A program made the translations under genes and the position numbers. This document shows, one piece after another, positions 1 through 7,397 of a stretch of 64,000 nt of DNA. Origin of the DNA: Sphingomonas sp. Mn802worker (GTDB lineage: Bacteria > Pseudomonadota > Alphaproteobacteria > Sphingomonadales > Sphingomonadaceae). The stretch is from the NCBI RefSeq assembly GCF_000382485.1, contig NZ_AORY01000014.1, forward strand, positions 1 through 64,000, written 5' to 3'. How positions within the stretch are numbered: position 1 is the first letter of the stretch; every line of letters starts with the position of its first letter. Below the pieces are notes generated by a model. It had not been told where the DNA came from. It did not search any database and saw only the letters and a list, made by a program, of their open reading frames with translations.

Positions 1-699
1 ATCGGGCGCGCGGTCGCGCTTGCCTTCGCGCGCGAAGGCGCGGACGTGCTGATCAGCTACCTGAACGAAGATGATGACGCGGCCGAGACCAAGCGGCTGG
101 TGGAGGATGCGGGGCGCAAGGCGGTGCTCGTGCCCGGCGACATCAGCGATCCCGCGCACGCGCGCGCGGTCGTCGCCAAGGCGGTGGAGGCGTTCGGTCG
201 CGTCGACGTGCTGGTCAACAACGCGGCCTACCAGCACACCTTCGCCGAGATCGAGGACATCGCCGACGACGAGTGGGAGAAGACCTTCGCGATCAACATG
301 CACGCGATGTTCTACCTGTCGAAGGCCGCGGTGCCGCACATGCGCGAGGGATCGTCGATCATCAACACGACGTCGATCAACGCCGACAAGCCGCTCCCCA
401 CCTTGCTCGCCTATGCGACCACCAAGGGCGCGATCCACAATTTCACCGCCGGGCTGGCGCAGCTGCTCGCCAAGCGTGGCATCCGCGTCAACGCTGTCGC
501 GCCGGGTCCGGTGTGGACGCCGCTGATCCCGTCGACGATGCCGGCTGATCAGGTGAAGTCGTTCGGGCAGGAGACGCCGATCGGCCGCGCGGCGCAGCCG
601 GCCGAGCTGGCGCCACCCTACGTCATGCTGGCTAGCGACGAGGCGAGCTATATCTCGGGCGCGACAATCCCGGTGACGGGTGGTACGCCGTTCCTGTGA
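1..699 (+). CDS. SDR family NAD(P)-dependent oxidoreductase, 5' end missing
   Basis: This is the C-terminal part of a classical short-chain dehydrogenase, a cytosolic NAD(P)H-dependent alcohol/ketone or sugar oxidoreductase. The frame is open from base 1, starting inside the cofactor fold, so the TGxxxGIG glycine motif lies upstream of the window. Visible SDR marks are the NNAA segment (LVNNAAYQH), the serine strand (NTTSIN), the catalytic YATTK (Tyr-xxx-Lys), and the closing PG-VWTPLIPS and SGATIPVTGG loops. The sequence resembles the roughly 290-residue glucose-dehydrogenase-like SDRs found across Sphingomonads. The substrate cannot be read from the sequence. It ends 25 bp before pncB on the same strand. 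Confidence 0.9.
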   Translation: MGRAVALAFAREGADVLISYLNEDDDAAETKRLVEDAGRKAVLVPGDISDPAHARAVVAKAVEAFGRVDVLVNNAAYQHTFAEIEDIADDEWEKTFAINMHAMFYLSKAAVPHMREGSSIINTTSINADKPLPTLLAYATTKGAIHNFTAGLAQLLAKRGIRVNAVAPGPVWTPLIPSTMPADQVKSFGQETPIGRAAQPAELAPPYVMLASDEASYISGATIPVTGGTPFL

Positions 700-724
700 T
701 CTGACGGACATGGAGTAAGGCCGC

Positions 725-2029
725 GTGGCGGTGACCGACATCGCCACGCGCGTGTACGACCATAGCTGGCGACTGGACCCGATCGTCCGCAGCCTGCTCG
801 ATACCGATTTCTACAAGCTGCTGATGCTGCAGATGATCTGGCGCGAGTACCGCGACGTGCGCGCGACCTTCGCGCTGATCAACCGGACGAAGTCGGTGCG
901 GCTGGCGGAGGTGGTCGACGAAGCCGAGTTGCGCGAGCAGCTGGACCATGCGCGCGGGGTCAGGCTGGCGAAGAAGGAGCTGATCTGGCTGGCCGGCAAC
1001 ACCTTTTACGGCGAGCGGCGGATGTTCGCGCCCGATTTCCTCGCCTGGCTCGCCGACTTCCGGTTGCCCGATTACGATCTGCGCGTCGCCGATGGCCAGT
1101 ACGAATTGCACTTCGAGGGTGCATGGACCGATACGACGATGTGGGAGATCCCCGCGCTCGCGATCGTCAACGAACTGCGCAGTCGCGCGGCGCTCAGGGC
1201 GCGCGGGCGCTTCGAGCTCGATGTGCTCTACGCGCGCGCCAAGGCGAAACTGTGGGAGAAGGTCGAGCGATTGCAGCAGCTACCCGAGCTGGTCATCTCC
1301 GATTTCGGAACGCGGCGGCGACACAGTTTTCTGTGGCAGCGCTGGTGCGTCGAGGCGTTGAAGGAGGGGCTTGGGCGCCGCTTCATCGGATCGTCCAACG
1401 TGTTGCTGGCGATGGACAACGACCTTGAGGCGATCGGCACCAACGCGCACGAGCTGCCGATGGTGATGGCGGCACTGGCCGATGACGATGCGGGCGTCGC
1501 GGCGGCGCCGTACCGCGTGCTGGAGGAGTGGCAGGCGCATTACGGCGGCAACCTGCGCGTCGTCTTGCCCGACGCGTTCGGGACCAAGGCGTTCCTGTCT
1601 CACGCGCCCGACTGGGTCGCAGACTGGACCGGGTTTCGTCCCGACAGCCTGCCGCCAATCGCCGCGGGCGAGCAGATCATCGAATGGTGGCGCGCGCGCG
1701 GGCGCGATCCGCGTGCCAAGCTGCTGATCTTCTCAGACGGAATGGACGTCGATTCGATCGAAACGACGTACCGCCACTTCGCGGGACAGGTGCGGATGAG
1801 CTTCGGCTGGGGCACCAACCTGACCAACGACTTTCGCGGCTGCGATCCGCAAGGCGGACACGCGCTGGAGCCGATCTCGCTGGTCGCCAAGGTGATCGAG
1901 GCCAACGGGCGACCGGCGGTCAAGCTGTCGGACAATCCGTCGAAGGCGACCGGGGACCCGCGCGAGATCGAACGTTATCTGCGGATCTTCGGTAACGAGG
2001 GGCGGACGCAAGCGACGGTGTTAGTTTGA
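725..2029 (+). CDS. pncB: Nicotinate phosphoribosyltransferase
   Basis: This cytosolic enzyme makes nicotinate mononucleotide from nicotinate and PRPP, the entry step of the Preiss-Handler NAD salvage route. The 434-residue length is normal for bacterial PncB. The N-terminal [11 protein letters not shown] segment and the GTNAHELPM motif, which carries the phosphorylated histidine, are diagnostic. The C-terminal half has the usual [10 protein letters not shown] and [12 protein letters not shown] phosphoribosyl-binding signatures. The start is GTG, preceded by a GGAG core about 10 bp upstream. It follows an SDR by 25 bp and may be co-transcribed with it. Confidence 0.96.
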   Translation: MAVTDIATRVYDHSWRLDPIVRSLLDTDFYKLLMLQMIWREYRDVRATFALINRTKSVRLAEVVDEAELREQLDHARGVRLAKKELIWLAGNTFYGERRMFAPDFLAWLADFRLPDYDLRVADGQYELHFEGAWTDTTMWEIPALAIVNELRSRAALRARGRFELDVLYARAKAKLWEKVERLQQLPELVISDFGTRRRHSFLWQRWCVEALKEGLGRRFIGSSNVLLAMDNDLEAIGTNAHELPMVMAALADDDAGVAAAPYRVLEEWQAHYGGNLRVVLPDAFGTKAFLSHAPDWVADWTGFRPDSLPPIAAGEQIIEWWRARGRDPRAKLLIFSDGMDVDSIETTYRHFAGQVRMSFGWGTNLTNDFRGCDPQGGHALEPISLVAKVIEANGRPAVKLSDNPSKATGDPREIERYLRIFGNEGRTQATVLV

Positions 2030-2046
2030 GTGGCTTGGCGCAAGAC

Positions 2047-2550
2047 CTAACCTGCTGACCCCTTCGAGGAGGGATGGTCGGCGGCCAAGTCGAGCAACGC
2101 GAACCAGTCGGCGTAGGGTGTGTTGCGTGCCATGTGGCGGTTGAGGTCGAGGGCGCCGTCTTCCCACCAGATCGGGCCACGTTCGCCCAGCGCGACCTTG
2201 GCGGCGTGGACGCGGGCACGGGCGGCGCTGATCGCGGTTGCGTCTTTCGCCTGGCCGATGATGCGTCGCGCGTTCATCAATTCGGCGACGAGTTCGGCGC
2301 GTCGCTCCGGCGACAACGCAGGGTTGCTTCGCCGCCACAATCGGCCGCGCACCACGATGTAGCGGCCATCGGGCGTGACAGGCGCAGGCTCAGTCGTGGC
2401 GCCGACGCCAGAGGAAGGCGGTGAGCCCCGCCACGCCTGCGGCGGCGATCCCGCCGGCGACCATGCCCGCCTTGCGCCGGCGCTCAGGATGGCGACGACC
2501 GCCGTCGGCCCCGCTGGGAGTCGCGGGCGGTTGGTGGATTGTGCCGGCAT
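2047..2550 (-). CDS. Conserved hypothetical protein, start uncertain
   Basis: I recognise the conserved part as a small Sphingomonad protein family of unknown function, but know of no assigned role. The conserved block begins near DGRYIVVRGRLWRR (bases about 2345-2370) and continues through a helical Arg/Ala/Glu-rich region to WWEDGALDLNRHMARNTPYADW near the C-terminus. The only ATG in frame is at 2550, which would add about 55 unconserved residues lying inside the neighbouring SDR gene. GTG codons at 2355 and 2352 would instead remove conserved residues. Translation may therefore be coupled to the SDR, use an unusual codon, or the original start may have been lost. It ends 17 bp from the convergent pncB stop. 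Confidence 0.6.
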   Translation of the reverse strand: MPAQSTNRPRLPAGPTAVVAILSAGARRAWSPAGSPPQAWRGSPPSSGVGATTEPAPVTPDGRYIVVRGRLWRRSNPALSPERRAELVAELMNARRIIGQAKDATAISAARARVHAAKVALGERGPIWWEDGALDLNRHMARNTPYADWFALLDLAADHPSSKGSAG

Positions 2551-3370
2551 CGTCCTCGCCTGGCTTGGCGCGGTTTGACCAGACGTCCATGAAGCCGTTC
2601 ATCATCGCGGCACCGAGGTTCGGCGCGGCGAACTGCCCGAGCTTCATCGCGCAGGCGGGCGCGCCGACAACGGTCGTGTTGCGCGGCCGTTTGGCGAGTT
2701 TCACCACCGCCTTTGCCACCGTTTCGGGTGCGAGCGCGCCGGGGGGCAGTGACAGCTTCGCGCCGGTGTAATTGCCCGCGTGATCGATACCGGGCGTGTC
2801 GACGAAGGTCGGGTAGACGTCGCAGACGTGGATGTGCGGGTGCTTCGATACTTCGGCACGCAACGCCTGGCTGAATCCGCGCAAGCCGAATTTGCTCGCG
2901 GCATAGGCAGCGGCGTAGGGCGTCGCGACAAAGCCGCCGACCGAGATCATGTTGACCCAGATGCCGCGGTCCTGCGCCAGAAAGATCGGCCACACCGCGT
3001 GCGCGTCGTTCATATGGCCTAGCAGATTGGCGTCGATCACCTGCTTGTGATCGGCCATCGGCACGTCCTCGTACTTGCCGACCACGCCGACACCGACGTT
3101 GCTGAACCACAGGTCGATCTCGCCCAGGATCGCCTTTGCCTCGGTGGCGAAGGCAGCGACGGCGGCGGCGTCGGTCACGTCGACCGAGCGTACCTCTGCA
3201 GTACCGCCCGCCGCGTGCACCTTGGCGGCAATGTCCTCCAGCCCCGCTTGCCCACGCGCGGCGAGCACGAGGTGCGCGCCCTTCTTCGCGAAGGCGAGCG
3301 CGGTGGCGGCACCGATCCCGCTCGACGCGCCGGTGATGACGACACGCAGGGTGGAGGATCGCTTGCTCAC
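2390..3370 (-). CDS. SDR family oxidoreductase with C-terminal membrane anchor
   Basis: This is a classical short-chain dehydrogenase of 326 residues. The Rossmann motif TGASSGIG is near residue 14, with NVGVG later and the catalytic YAASK near residue 157. Beyond the usual 250-residue core there is a linker rich in Pro, Gly and charged residues, then a hydrophobic helix (GGIAAAGVAGLTAF) capped by WRRRHD. The enzyme is probably tethered to the inner face of the membrane. The ATG overlaps the stop of the upstream cupin gene by 4 bp (ATGA), so the two are translationally coupled. The substrate is unknown; YdfG/retinol-dehydrogenase-like SDRs are the closest type. Confidence 0.9.
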   Translation of the reverse strand: MSKRSSTLRVVITGASSGIGAATALAFAKKGAHLVLAARGQAGLEDIAAKVHAAGGTAEVRSVDVTDAAAVAAFATEAKAILGEIDLWFSNVGVGVVGKYEDVPMADHKQVIDANLLGHMNDAHAVWPIFLAQDRGIWVNMISVGGFVATPYAAAYAASKFGLRGFSQALRAEVSKHPHIHVCDVYPTFVDTPGIDHAGNYTGAKLSLPPGALAPETVAKAVVKLAKRPRNTTVVGAPACAMKLGQFAAPNLGAAMMNGFMDVWSNRAKPGEDDAGTIHQPPATPSGADGGRRHPERRRKAGMVAGGIAAAGVAGLTAFLWRRRHD

Positions 3371-3783
3371 CGGCCGATCGCGTCCTTGATCGCATCACCC
3401 GCCTTGGCGAGCAGGCCCTTCTCGGCTTCCTCTGCCTCCGCCTTGGTCTTGAACGCGGCACCTTCGGGCTCGGCAGGCGGCGCGTAGACCGAGAACAGCT
3501 TCAGCGCGGTTGAGCCCTTGTTGGCGAAGTTGTGCTTTGATCCCTTGGGCACGACGACCATGTGGTTGGGACCCGCCTTGGTGTGATGGTCGTCGATCGT
3601 GACCTGCGCCTCACCGGTGACGATGAAGGTCGTCTGGTCGGCATTGTGCGTTTCGAGGCCGATATCCTCGCCCGCCGGGATGCTCATCAGCACCACCTGC
3701 ACCTTGTTGTCGCGGTACACTTCCTTCTGCCAGAGCTCGTTGTTGTTCGCGAGCTCGACCATGTCCTTGTTGAAGATCGCCAT
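3367..3783 (-). CDS. Cupin-domain protein
   Basis: This is a single-domain cupin of about 138 residues. Motif 1 is seen around GLETHNADQTTFIVTGEAQV and motif 2 around GPNHMVVVPKGSKHNF, giving the His/Glu/His set that normally binds one metal ion. A helical Ala/Glu/Lys-rich tail (KTKAEAEEAEKG) follows. The ATG at 3783 is chosen because GGAAG sits 4-5 bp upstream; a TTG 15 bp further up lacks such spacing. The gene is first in a two-gene unit with the coupled membrane-anchored SDR. The ligand and reaction are unknown, as cupins range from isomerases to dioxygenases. Confidence 0.88.
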   Translation of the reverse strand: MAIFNKDMVELANNNELWQKEVYRDNKVQVVLMSIPAGEDIGLETHNADQTTFIVTGEAQVTIDDHHTKAGPNHMVVVPKGSKHNFANKGSTALKLFSVYAPPAEPEGAAFKTKAEAEEAEKGLLAKAGDAIKDAIGR

Positions 3784-3810
3784 CTTTCTTCCTTTCAATA
3801 TGTTGCGGAC

Positions 3811-3835
3811 AGAACGTCAGGGGGGCGCAAGCGTT
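3811..3835 (+). promoter_or_regulatory. Possible EcfG-type general stress promoter
   Basis: AGAAC (3811-3815), a 16-bp spacer and CGTT (3832-3835) resemble the alphaproteobacterial EcfG consensus GGAAC-N16/17-CGTT, with one mismatch in the -35 element. It points at the amidotransferase gene starting at 3871. Only the motif supports it. Confidence 0.3.
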
Positions 3836-3870
3836 CACTGCGTTCACAACAATGATTCGATCGGACGCGC

Positions 3871-4725
3871 GTGAGATTTCTGGTGGCAGAAAGTGAGACC
3901 GCGCAGGACCGTGCCAACCGGCGCGAGCGAGCAGGCAAGAGTTCGGGGGAGAGCTTCCAGGCGACGCTGGAGCAGATGGCGCCGGATGCGGAAGTCACTC
4001 GGGTTATGCCGGCCGACCCGGACGGTGACCGCCTGGGCGCGGACGAGATCGCTGAATACGACGCGGTGTTCCTGACCGGATCGCCGCTCCATGTCTATGA
4101 CAACGCGCCAGAGGTCGACCGGCAGCTCGCCTTCATGCGCGCGGTGTTCGATAGCGGGGTGCCGTCGTTCGGATCGTGCGCGGGGTTGCAGGTCGCGGTC
4201 GCGGCAGCGGGTGGGCGCGTACGCAAGATGCCCGAGCGGCTGGAGGCGGCGGTCGGCCGACGGATCACTGCGACCGAGGCGGGACGCGATCACCCGCTGC
4301 TCGCCGGACGAGCGGCGTCGTGGGATGCGGCCTCGGTCCACAGCGACGAGGTCGAGGAACTGCCCGAGGGCGCGCTGCTGCTGGCGACGAACGGGGTGAC
4401 GCGGGTGCAAGCAGTGGAAATCCGGCACGGCAACGGCGTGTTCTGGGGCGTGCAATATCACCCCGAGCTGAGCCCGGGCGAGATCGCTTCCGCGATCCGG
4501 GCGCAAAGCGAGTCGCTGGTTGAGGCGGGGCTGGCGAGCGACGAGGGCGCGGTGGAGCAGCGCGCCGCGCTGCTTGATCGTATCCAGCGCGACCCCGACG
4601 ATCACGCCGCACGCTGGGAACTGGGCGTCGACGACGAGTTCGCGCACGAGGACCGGCGACGGCTGGAGATCGCCAATTTCATCGCCGCGATCCCGTCGCT
4701 GCGCGGTGGCAGGAACGGGGACTAG
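3871..4725 (+). CDS. Class-I glutamine amidotransferase-like protein
   Basis: This is a GATase1-fold protein of 284 residues, GuaA/TrpG-like without a synthetase domain. The nucleophile sits in SFGSCAGLQ (Cys103), and the His-Glu pair is in YHPEL (His197, Glu199), so the triad is intact. The family hydrolyses glutamine or acts on gamma-glutamyl bonds; the real substrate is not evident. The last 70 residues form an extra helical segment with two HAARWE/EDRRRLE-like stretches. The start is GTG. It converges with the metallophosphoesterase, and their stop codons overlap by 4 bp. Confidence 0.9.
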   Translation: MRFLVAESETAQDRANRRERAGKSSGESFQATLEQMAPDAEVTRVMPADPDGDRLGADEIAEYDAVFLTGSPLHVYDNAPEVDRQLAFMRAVFDSGVPSFGSCAGLQVAVAAAGGRVRKMPERLEAAVGRRITATEAGRDHPLLAGRAASWDAASVHSDEVEELPEGALLLATNGVTRVQAVEIRHGNGVFWGVQYHPELSPGEIASAIRAQSESLVEAGLASDEGAVEQRAALLDRIQRDPDDHAARWELGVDDEFAHEDRRRLEIANFIAAIPSLRGGRNGD

Positions 4726-5207
4726 CGCGCGAGCAGGTCGGCGAGCGTGACGGGCGCGAAGTCGCGCGCGTCGACGCCGACATCGAACTGGCGCGGCATC
4801 GGCTTTAACCGACCGTGACTATGCCCGTGCAGGTTGATCGCGGCACGCGACTGACCGTTCCACGAACGAAAGGGGTAATGGCAGAGGACCAGCTTGCGAC
4901 CGTCATGCTCGAGCTCGGCATAGTCGGCGACGCTCGCCCAGCCTTCGGCGGTGAGTGTGGCGTCGGGATCGTTGTTGCCGCGGATCAGATGCTTCGTGCC
5001 ATTCAGGCTGGCGAGCAGTGCTGGCACGTCCGACGCGCGGCGCGCGACATCGCCCAGATGCCAGATTTCGTCATCAGCGCCGACCACCTCGTTCCAGCGC
5101 GCGACGAGCAGCGCGTCCATCTCCGCCACCGACGCGAAGGGGCGACGCTGGATGTTGATCGTGCGATGGTCGCCGAAATGCGTGTCGGCGGTGAAGAAAC
5201 GCGTCAT
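4722..5207 (-). CDS. Small calcineurin-like metallophosphoesterase
   Basis: This is a compact 161-residue phosphoesterase. The metal-binding series is complete: DTHFGD at residues 8-13, GDVAR near 53, GNND near 77, CHYP near 110 and GHSHG near 128. This is the MJ0936/YfcE type with a two-metal centre, acting on phosphodiesters or phosphomonoesters in the cytosol. Proteins of this size and sequence are often next to DNA- or RNA-handling genes, but here the neighbours do not help. The ATG at 5207 begins the DxH-containing strand directly, as usual for the family. Confidence 0.9.
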   Translation of the reverse strand: MTRFFTADTHFGDHRTINIQRRPFASVAEMDALLVARWNEVVGADDEIWHLGDVARRASDVPALLASLNGTKHLIRGNNDPDATLTAEGWASVADYAELEHDGRKLVLCHYPFRSWNGQSRAAINLHGHSHGRLKPMPRQFDVGVDARDFAPVTLADLLAR

Positions 5208-5263
5208 TGCCCGGTCGAACGTTCTGTGCGGCTTGCCTGATCCCCCCTATCTCCAATCTGTCA

Positions 5264-6025
5264 TCAGGCGGGTTGCAGCAGGTCGGCCAGATAGGGATGC
5301 GCGCGGACGCGTCGCGCGTTGACCGCGTTGATCGCGTCGTCGTCGACCAGCCGCGCACCCGCGACGGTGCGGTACAGCGCGACGCAGCGATCGATCCGCG
5401 CGAAGCGGGCGCCATCCGCGGCGGCACGGGTGTAGAAATCCCAGTCGTTGCAATTGTGGAAGCTGGGATCGAAGCCCGCGACCGCGGTGACGATGGCCCG
5501 GCGCACGATCGACCAACTCGGCCCGATCACGCCGCCTGTGGCGAGCGCGCGGCGGATGTCGCCGCCCGACCAACCGCACTCGGGTTCGCCCGGCATTGCG
5601 TTCCCTTCGACGCGGGCGAAGGAGCCGACGATGATGTCGTGGCCCGCGGCTTGATCCAGCAGCGCGCGCGCTGCGCCCGGCAGCCATATGTCGTCGCTGT
5701 CGAGAAAGGCGACCCAGGGCGCGGTGCAGAGCGACACGCCGACATTACGTGCGTTCGACGCGCCGCCATTGCGCGGCAGGACGGCGGCCTCGACATTCGC
5801 GTGCATGCTCGCCAGCCGCCGGATGACCGCATCGCTGTTGTCGCTCGATCCGTCATCGACCAGCACGATGCGCGTCGGTGCGTGATCCTGCGCGAGGACG
5901 CTTGCCAGCGCATCGCCGACGACGTGCGCGCGGTTGTAGCAGGGGATGACGACGTCGTAGGCGGGCAGGGAAGCGTGCGTGGAGCGGGTAAGGTCGGAAC
6001 GGCAGTCGTCGGTCGGCAGGTACAT
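5264..6025 (-). CDS. Family 2 glycosyltransferase
   Basis: This is a GT-A fold glycosyltransferase of about 253 residues that transfers a nucleotide-sugar unit during glycan assembly at the cytosolic face. The N-terminal YDVVIPCYNRAHVVGDAL strand, the VDDGSSDNS metal/nucleotide loop, the FLDSDDIW motif (DxD-like) and the later NCNDWDFYTRA acceptor segment are all present. The ATG at 6025 is selected because AAGGA lies 6 bp upstream; a longer reading to 6073 has no such site. It stands alone, without other polysaccharide genes beside it. The sugar and acceptor are unknown. Confidence 0.9.
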   Translation of the reverse strand: MYLPTDDCRSDLTRSTHASLPAYDVVIPCYNRAHVVGDALASVLAQDHAPTRIVLVDDGSSDNSDAVIRRLASMHANVEAAVLPRNGGASNARNVGVSLCTAPWVAFLDSDDIWLPGAARALLDQAAGHDIIVGSFARVEGNAMPGEPECGWSGGDIRRALATGGVIGPSWSIVRRAIVTAVAGFDPSFHNCNDWDFYTRAAADGARFARIDRCVALYRTVAGARLVDDDAINAVNARRVRAHPYLADLLQPA

Positions 6026-6621
6026 GGCGTCCTTTGCAAGTCTCGCGTGCACGCGCCGACATGATCGTCGCACGTACGATAAATATTCAGGGCTTTATGG
6101 AACCTTCTGCGAAGGTCAGAAGCACCATAGCAGATCGCGAGCGGACGGGAAGGTGCAAGAGCCTGTTTTCCGCCACTTCTCCGGTCGATTGTACGTCCTG
6201 ACCTTGCTCCGCTACGATCCCGCTATGCGTGACGCAGCAGTCTGCGCGAGCGTGTCTCGGGTGGCGCGACCGTCGGGCACGACCACCCGGGGACGCGAGG
6301 ATAATGCGGGAAAGTCGGGCAGGGCAGGCTTGCACGTTACGTCGCCGCGACGAAGCCGGCGGTTGCATGCGCAAGGCTCATGCCGGCTCAACGGCTATGG
6401 TCGCACAGGGGCGCGCCGCGCGATCGCAAGCTAAATCTAGTTGGTGCAACACAGCGGGTTTGTGCGCGCTGCCGGTTAGGTCGACGTTCGCCTACGTGGC
6501 CGTCGGCGGGATTCAAACAGCGCATGCGGCATCCGCTGATCAACAGAGAACGCCGCCCTGCTTTCAGCTACTCCTGCGCGACGCTGTCCAGCGGATCAGC
6601 GTCGCGCCTGAGCGGACCGGG
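6026..6621. other. Gene-free stretch of about 600 bp
   Basis: I see no supportable gene here. Open frames exist on both strands but have random, Arg-rich composition. The part at 6060-6140 is less GC-rich and probably holds the promoter of the glycosyltransferase reading left. A 6-bp hairpin lies near 6110-6125, and the right end carries the strong stem-loop listed separately. Confidence 0.6.
6576..6607 (-). terminator. Stem-loop after the DUF4142 gene
   Basis: A perfect 11-bp inverted repeat (GCGCGACGCTG at 6576-6586 and its complement at 6597-6607) with a 10-base loop lies 15 bp beyond the stop at 6622. No U-run follows it on the minus strand, so it is a terminator or an RNA 3' stabiliser. 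Confidence 0.55.
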
Positions 6622-7173
6622 TTACATCTTGTGCCCGGCGTCCATCTTTCCGGCCTGCATCTTGGTGACCATGTCGACGTGACGCTTGACGATCGGGGTC
6701 GCCGCCTTCGCGTTGGCGCGCAGCGCGGCCTGATCGCCGCCGGCAGCGTAGCTTTGCTGCAAGTCGAGCGCGGCCTGATGCGCGGGCAGCTGCTGCGCGA
6801 GATAGATGCGGTCGAAGTCGCCCGGTGCGGCCTGTTGCAATTCGTTGATCGACGCGGTTGCGCCGGCATCGAGCATCGGCGGCGTGGGGGTGAGCCCGGC
6901 CTTCTTTGCCGCCGCCATCGTCGCGGCAGTGGTCTTCTGATGGTCCTTGATCATCATGCTGGCAAAACGCTTAATCGCGGGGTTCTGCGACTTCTGCAGC
7001 GCAACCTGGCTCGAGTTGATCTCGTACAGGTCGCTCATGCCCGACGCCATGACATAGGGCATTGCCTGCGACTTCGCCTCGGCGGGCGGCGGAGGCGGCG
7101 GGGTCTGTGCAACGGCGGGAAGTGCGGCGGCGGCGGAGGCGAGCGCAAGTGCGATACCGGTGAGCGTCTTCAT
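6622..7173 (-). CDS. Secreted DUF4142 protein
   Basis: This is a 183-residue exported helical protein. The N-terminus MKTLTGIALALASAAAALPA ends at an Ala-x-Ala-Gln site, a clear Sec signal peptide. A proline stretch (PPPPPP) follows, then a DUF4142 four-helix domain recognised from IKRFASMMIKDHQKTTA and later LQQSYAAGGDQAALRANA. Members are periplasmic or outer-membrane-associated with no defined activity; a ferritin-like fold has been suggested. The ATG at 7173 is supported by GGGAGAGAAG just upstream; the frame stays open to 7365 without a better start. Confidence 0.9.
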   Translation of the reverse strand: MKTLTGIALALASAAAALPAVAQTPPPPPPAEAKSQAMPYVMASGMSDLYEINSSQVALQKSQNPAIKRFASMMIKDHQKTTAATMAAAKKAGLTPTPPMLDAGATASINELQQAAPGDFDRIYLAQQLPAHQAALDLQQSYAAGGDQAALRANAKAATPIVKRHVDMVTKMQAGKMDAGHKM

Positions 7174-7251
7174 TTTCTTCTCTCCCTTACAGACAGGAAT
7201 GTCGAGCGGACAGGAACATGGGTGACGCGGCACGACGCTGCGACATGCGTC

Positions 7252-7275
7252 CTTAACCAGAAGAACAGGGTTAAG
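7252..7275. repeat. Inverted repeat upstream of the DUF4142 gene
   Basis: CTTAACC (7252-7258) and GGTTAAG (7269-7275) form a perfect 7-bp inverted repeat about 80 bp upstream of the DUF4142 start. It lies in a locally AT-rich promoter region, so an operator is possible. Confidence 0.35.
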
Positions 7276-7397
7276 TTTCCTAGCGAACACAAAAAGAACG
7301 CTGATATCGATCAAGCTCGTTGTTCTGCGTCGAGGAAAGTAGAAACGAGCTTTGCAGCCAACCATTACTTGGAGCGATCAGATTGAAGTGCGAGCGC

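Noticed and set aside
6505-6530. tRNA T-arm-like string TTTGAATCCCGCC on the minus strand
   Set aside because: The matching 5' stem half (GCGGG) is missing and no anticodon or D arm is found upstream.
6229-7386. A plus-strand frame of 385 codons
   Set aside because: It runs antisense through the DUF4142 gene and the gene-free stretch, with random Arg/Gly/His-rich composition and no recognisable domain.
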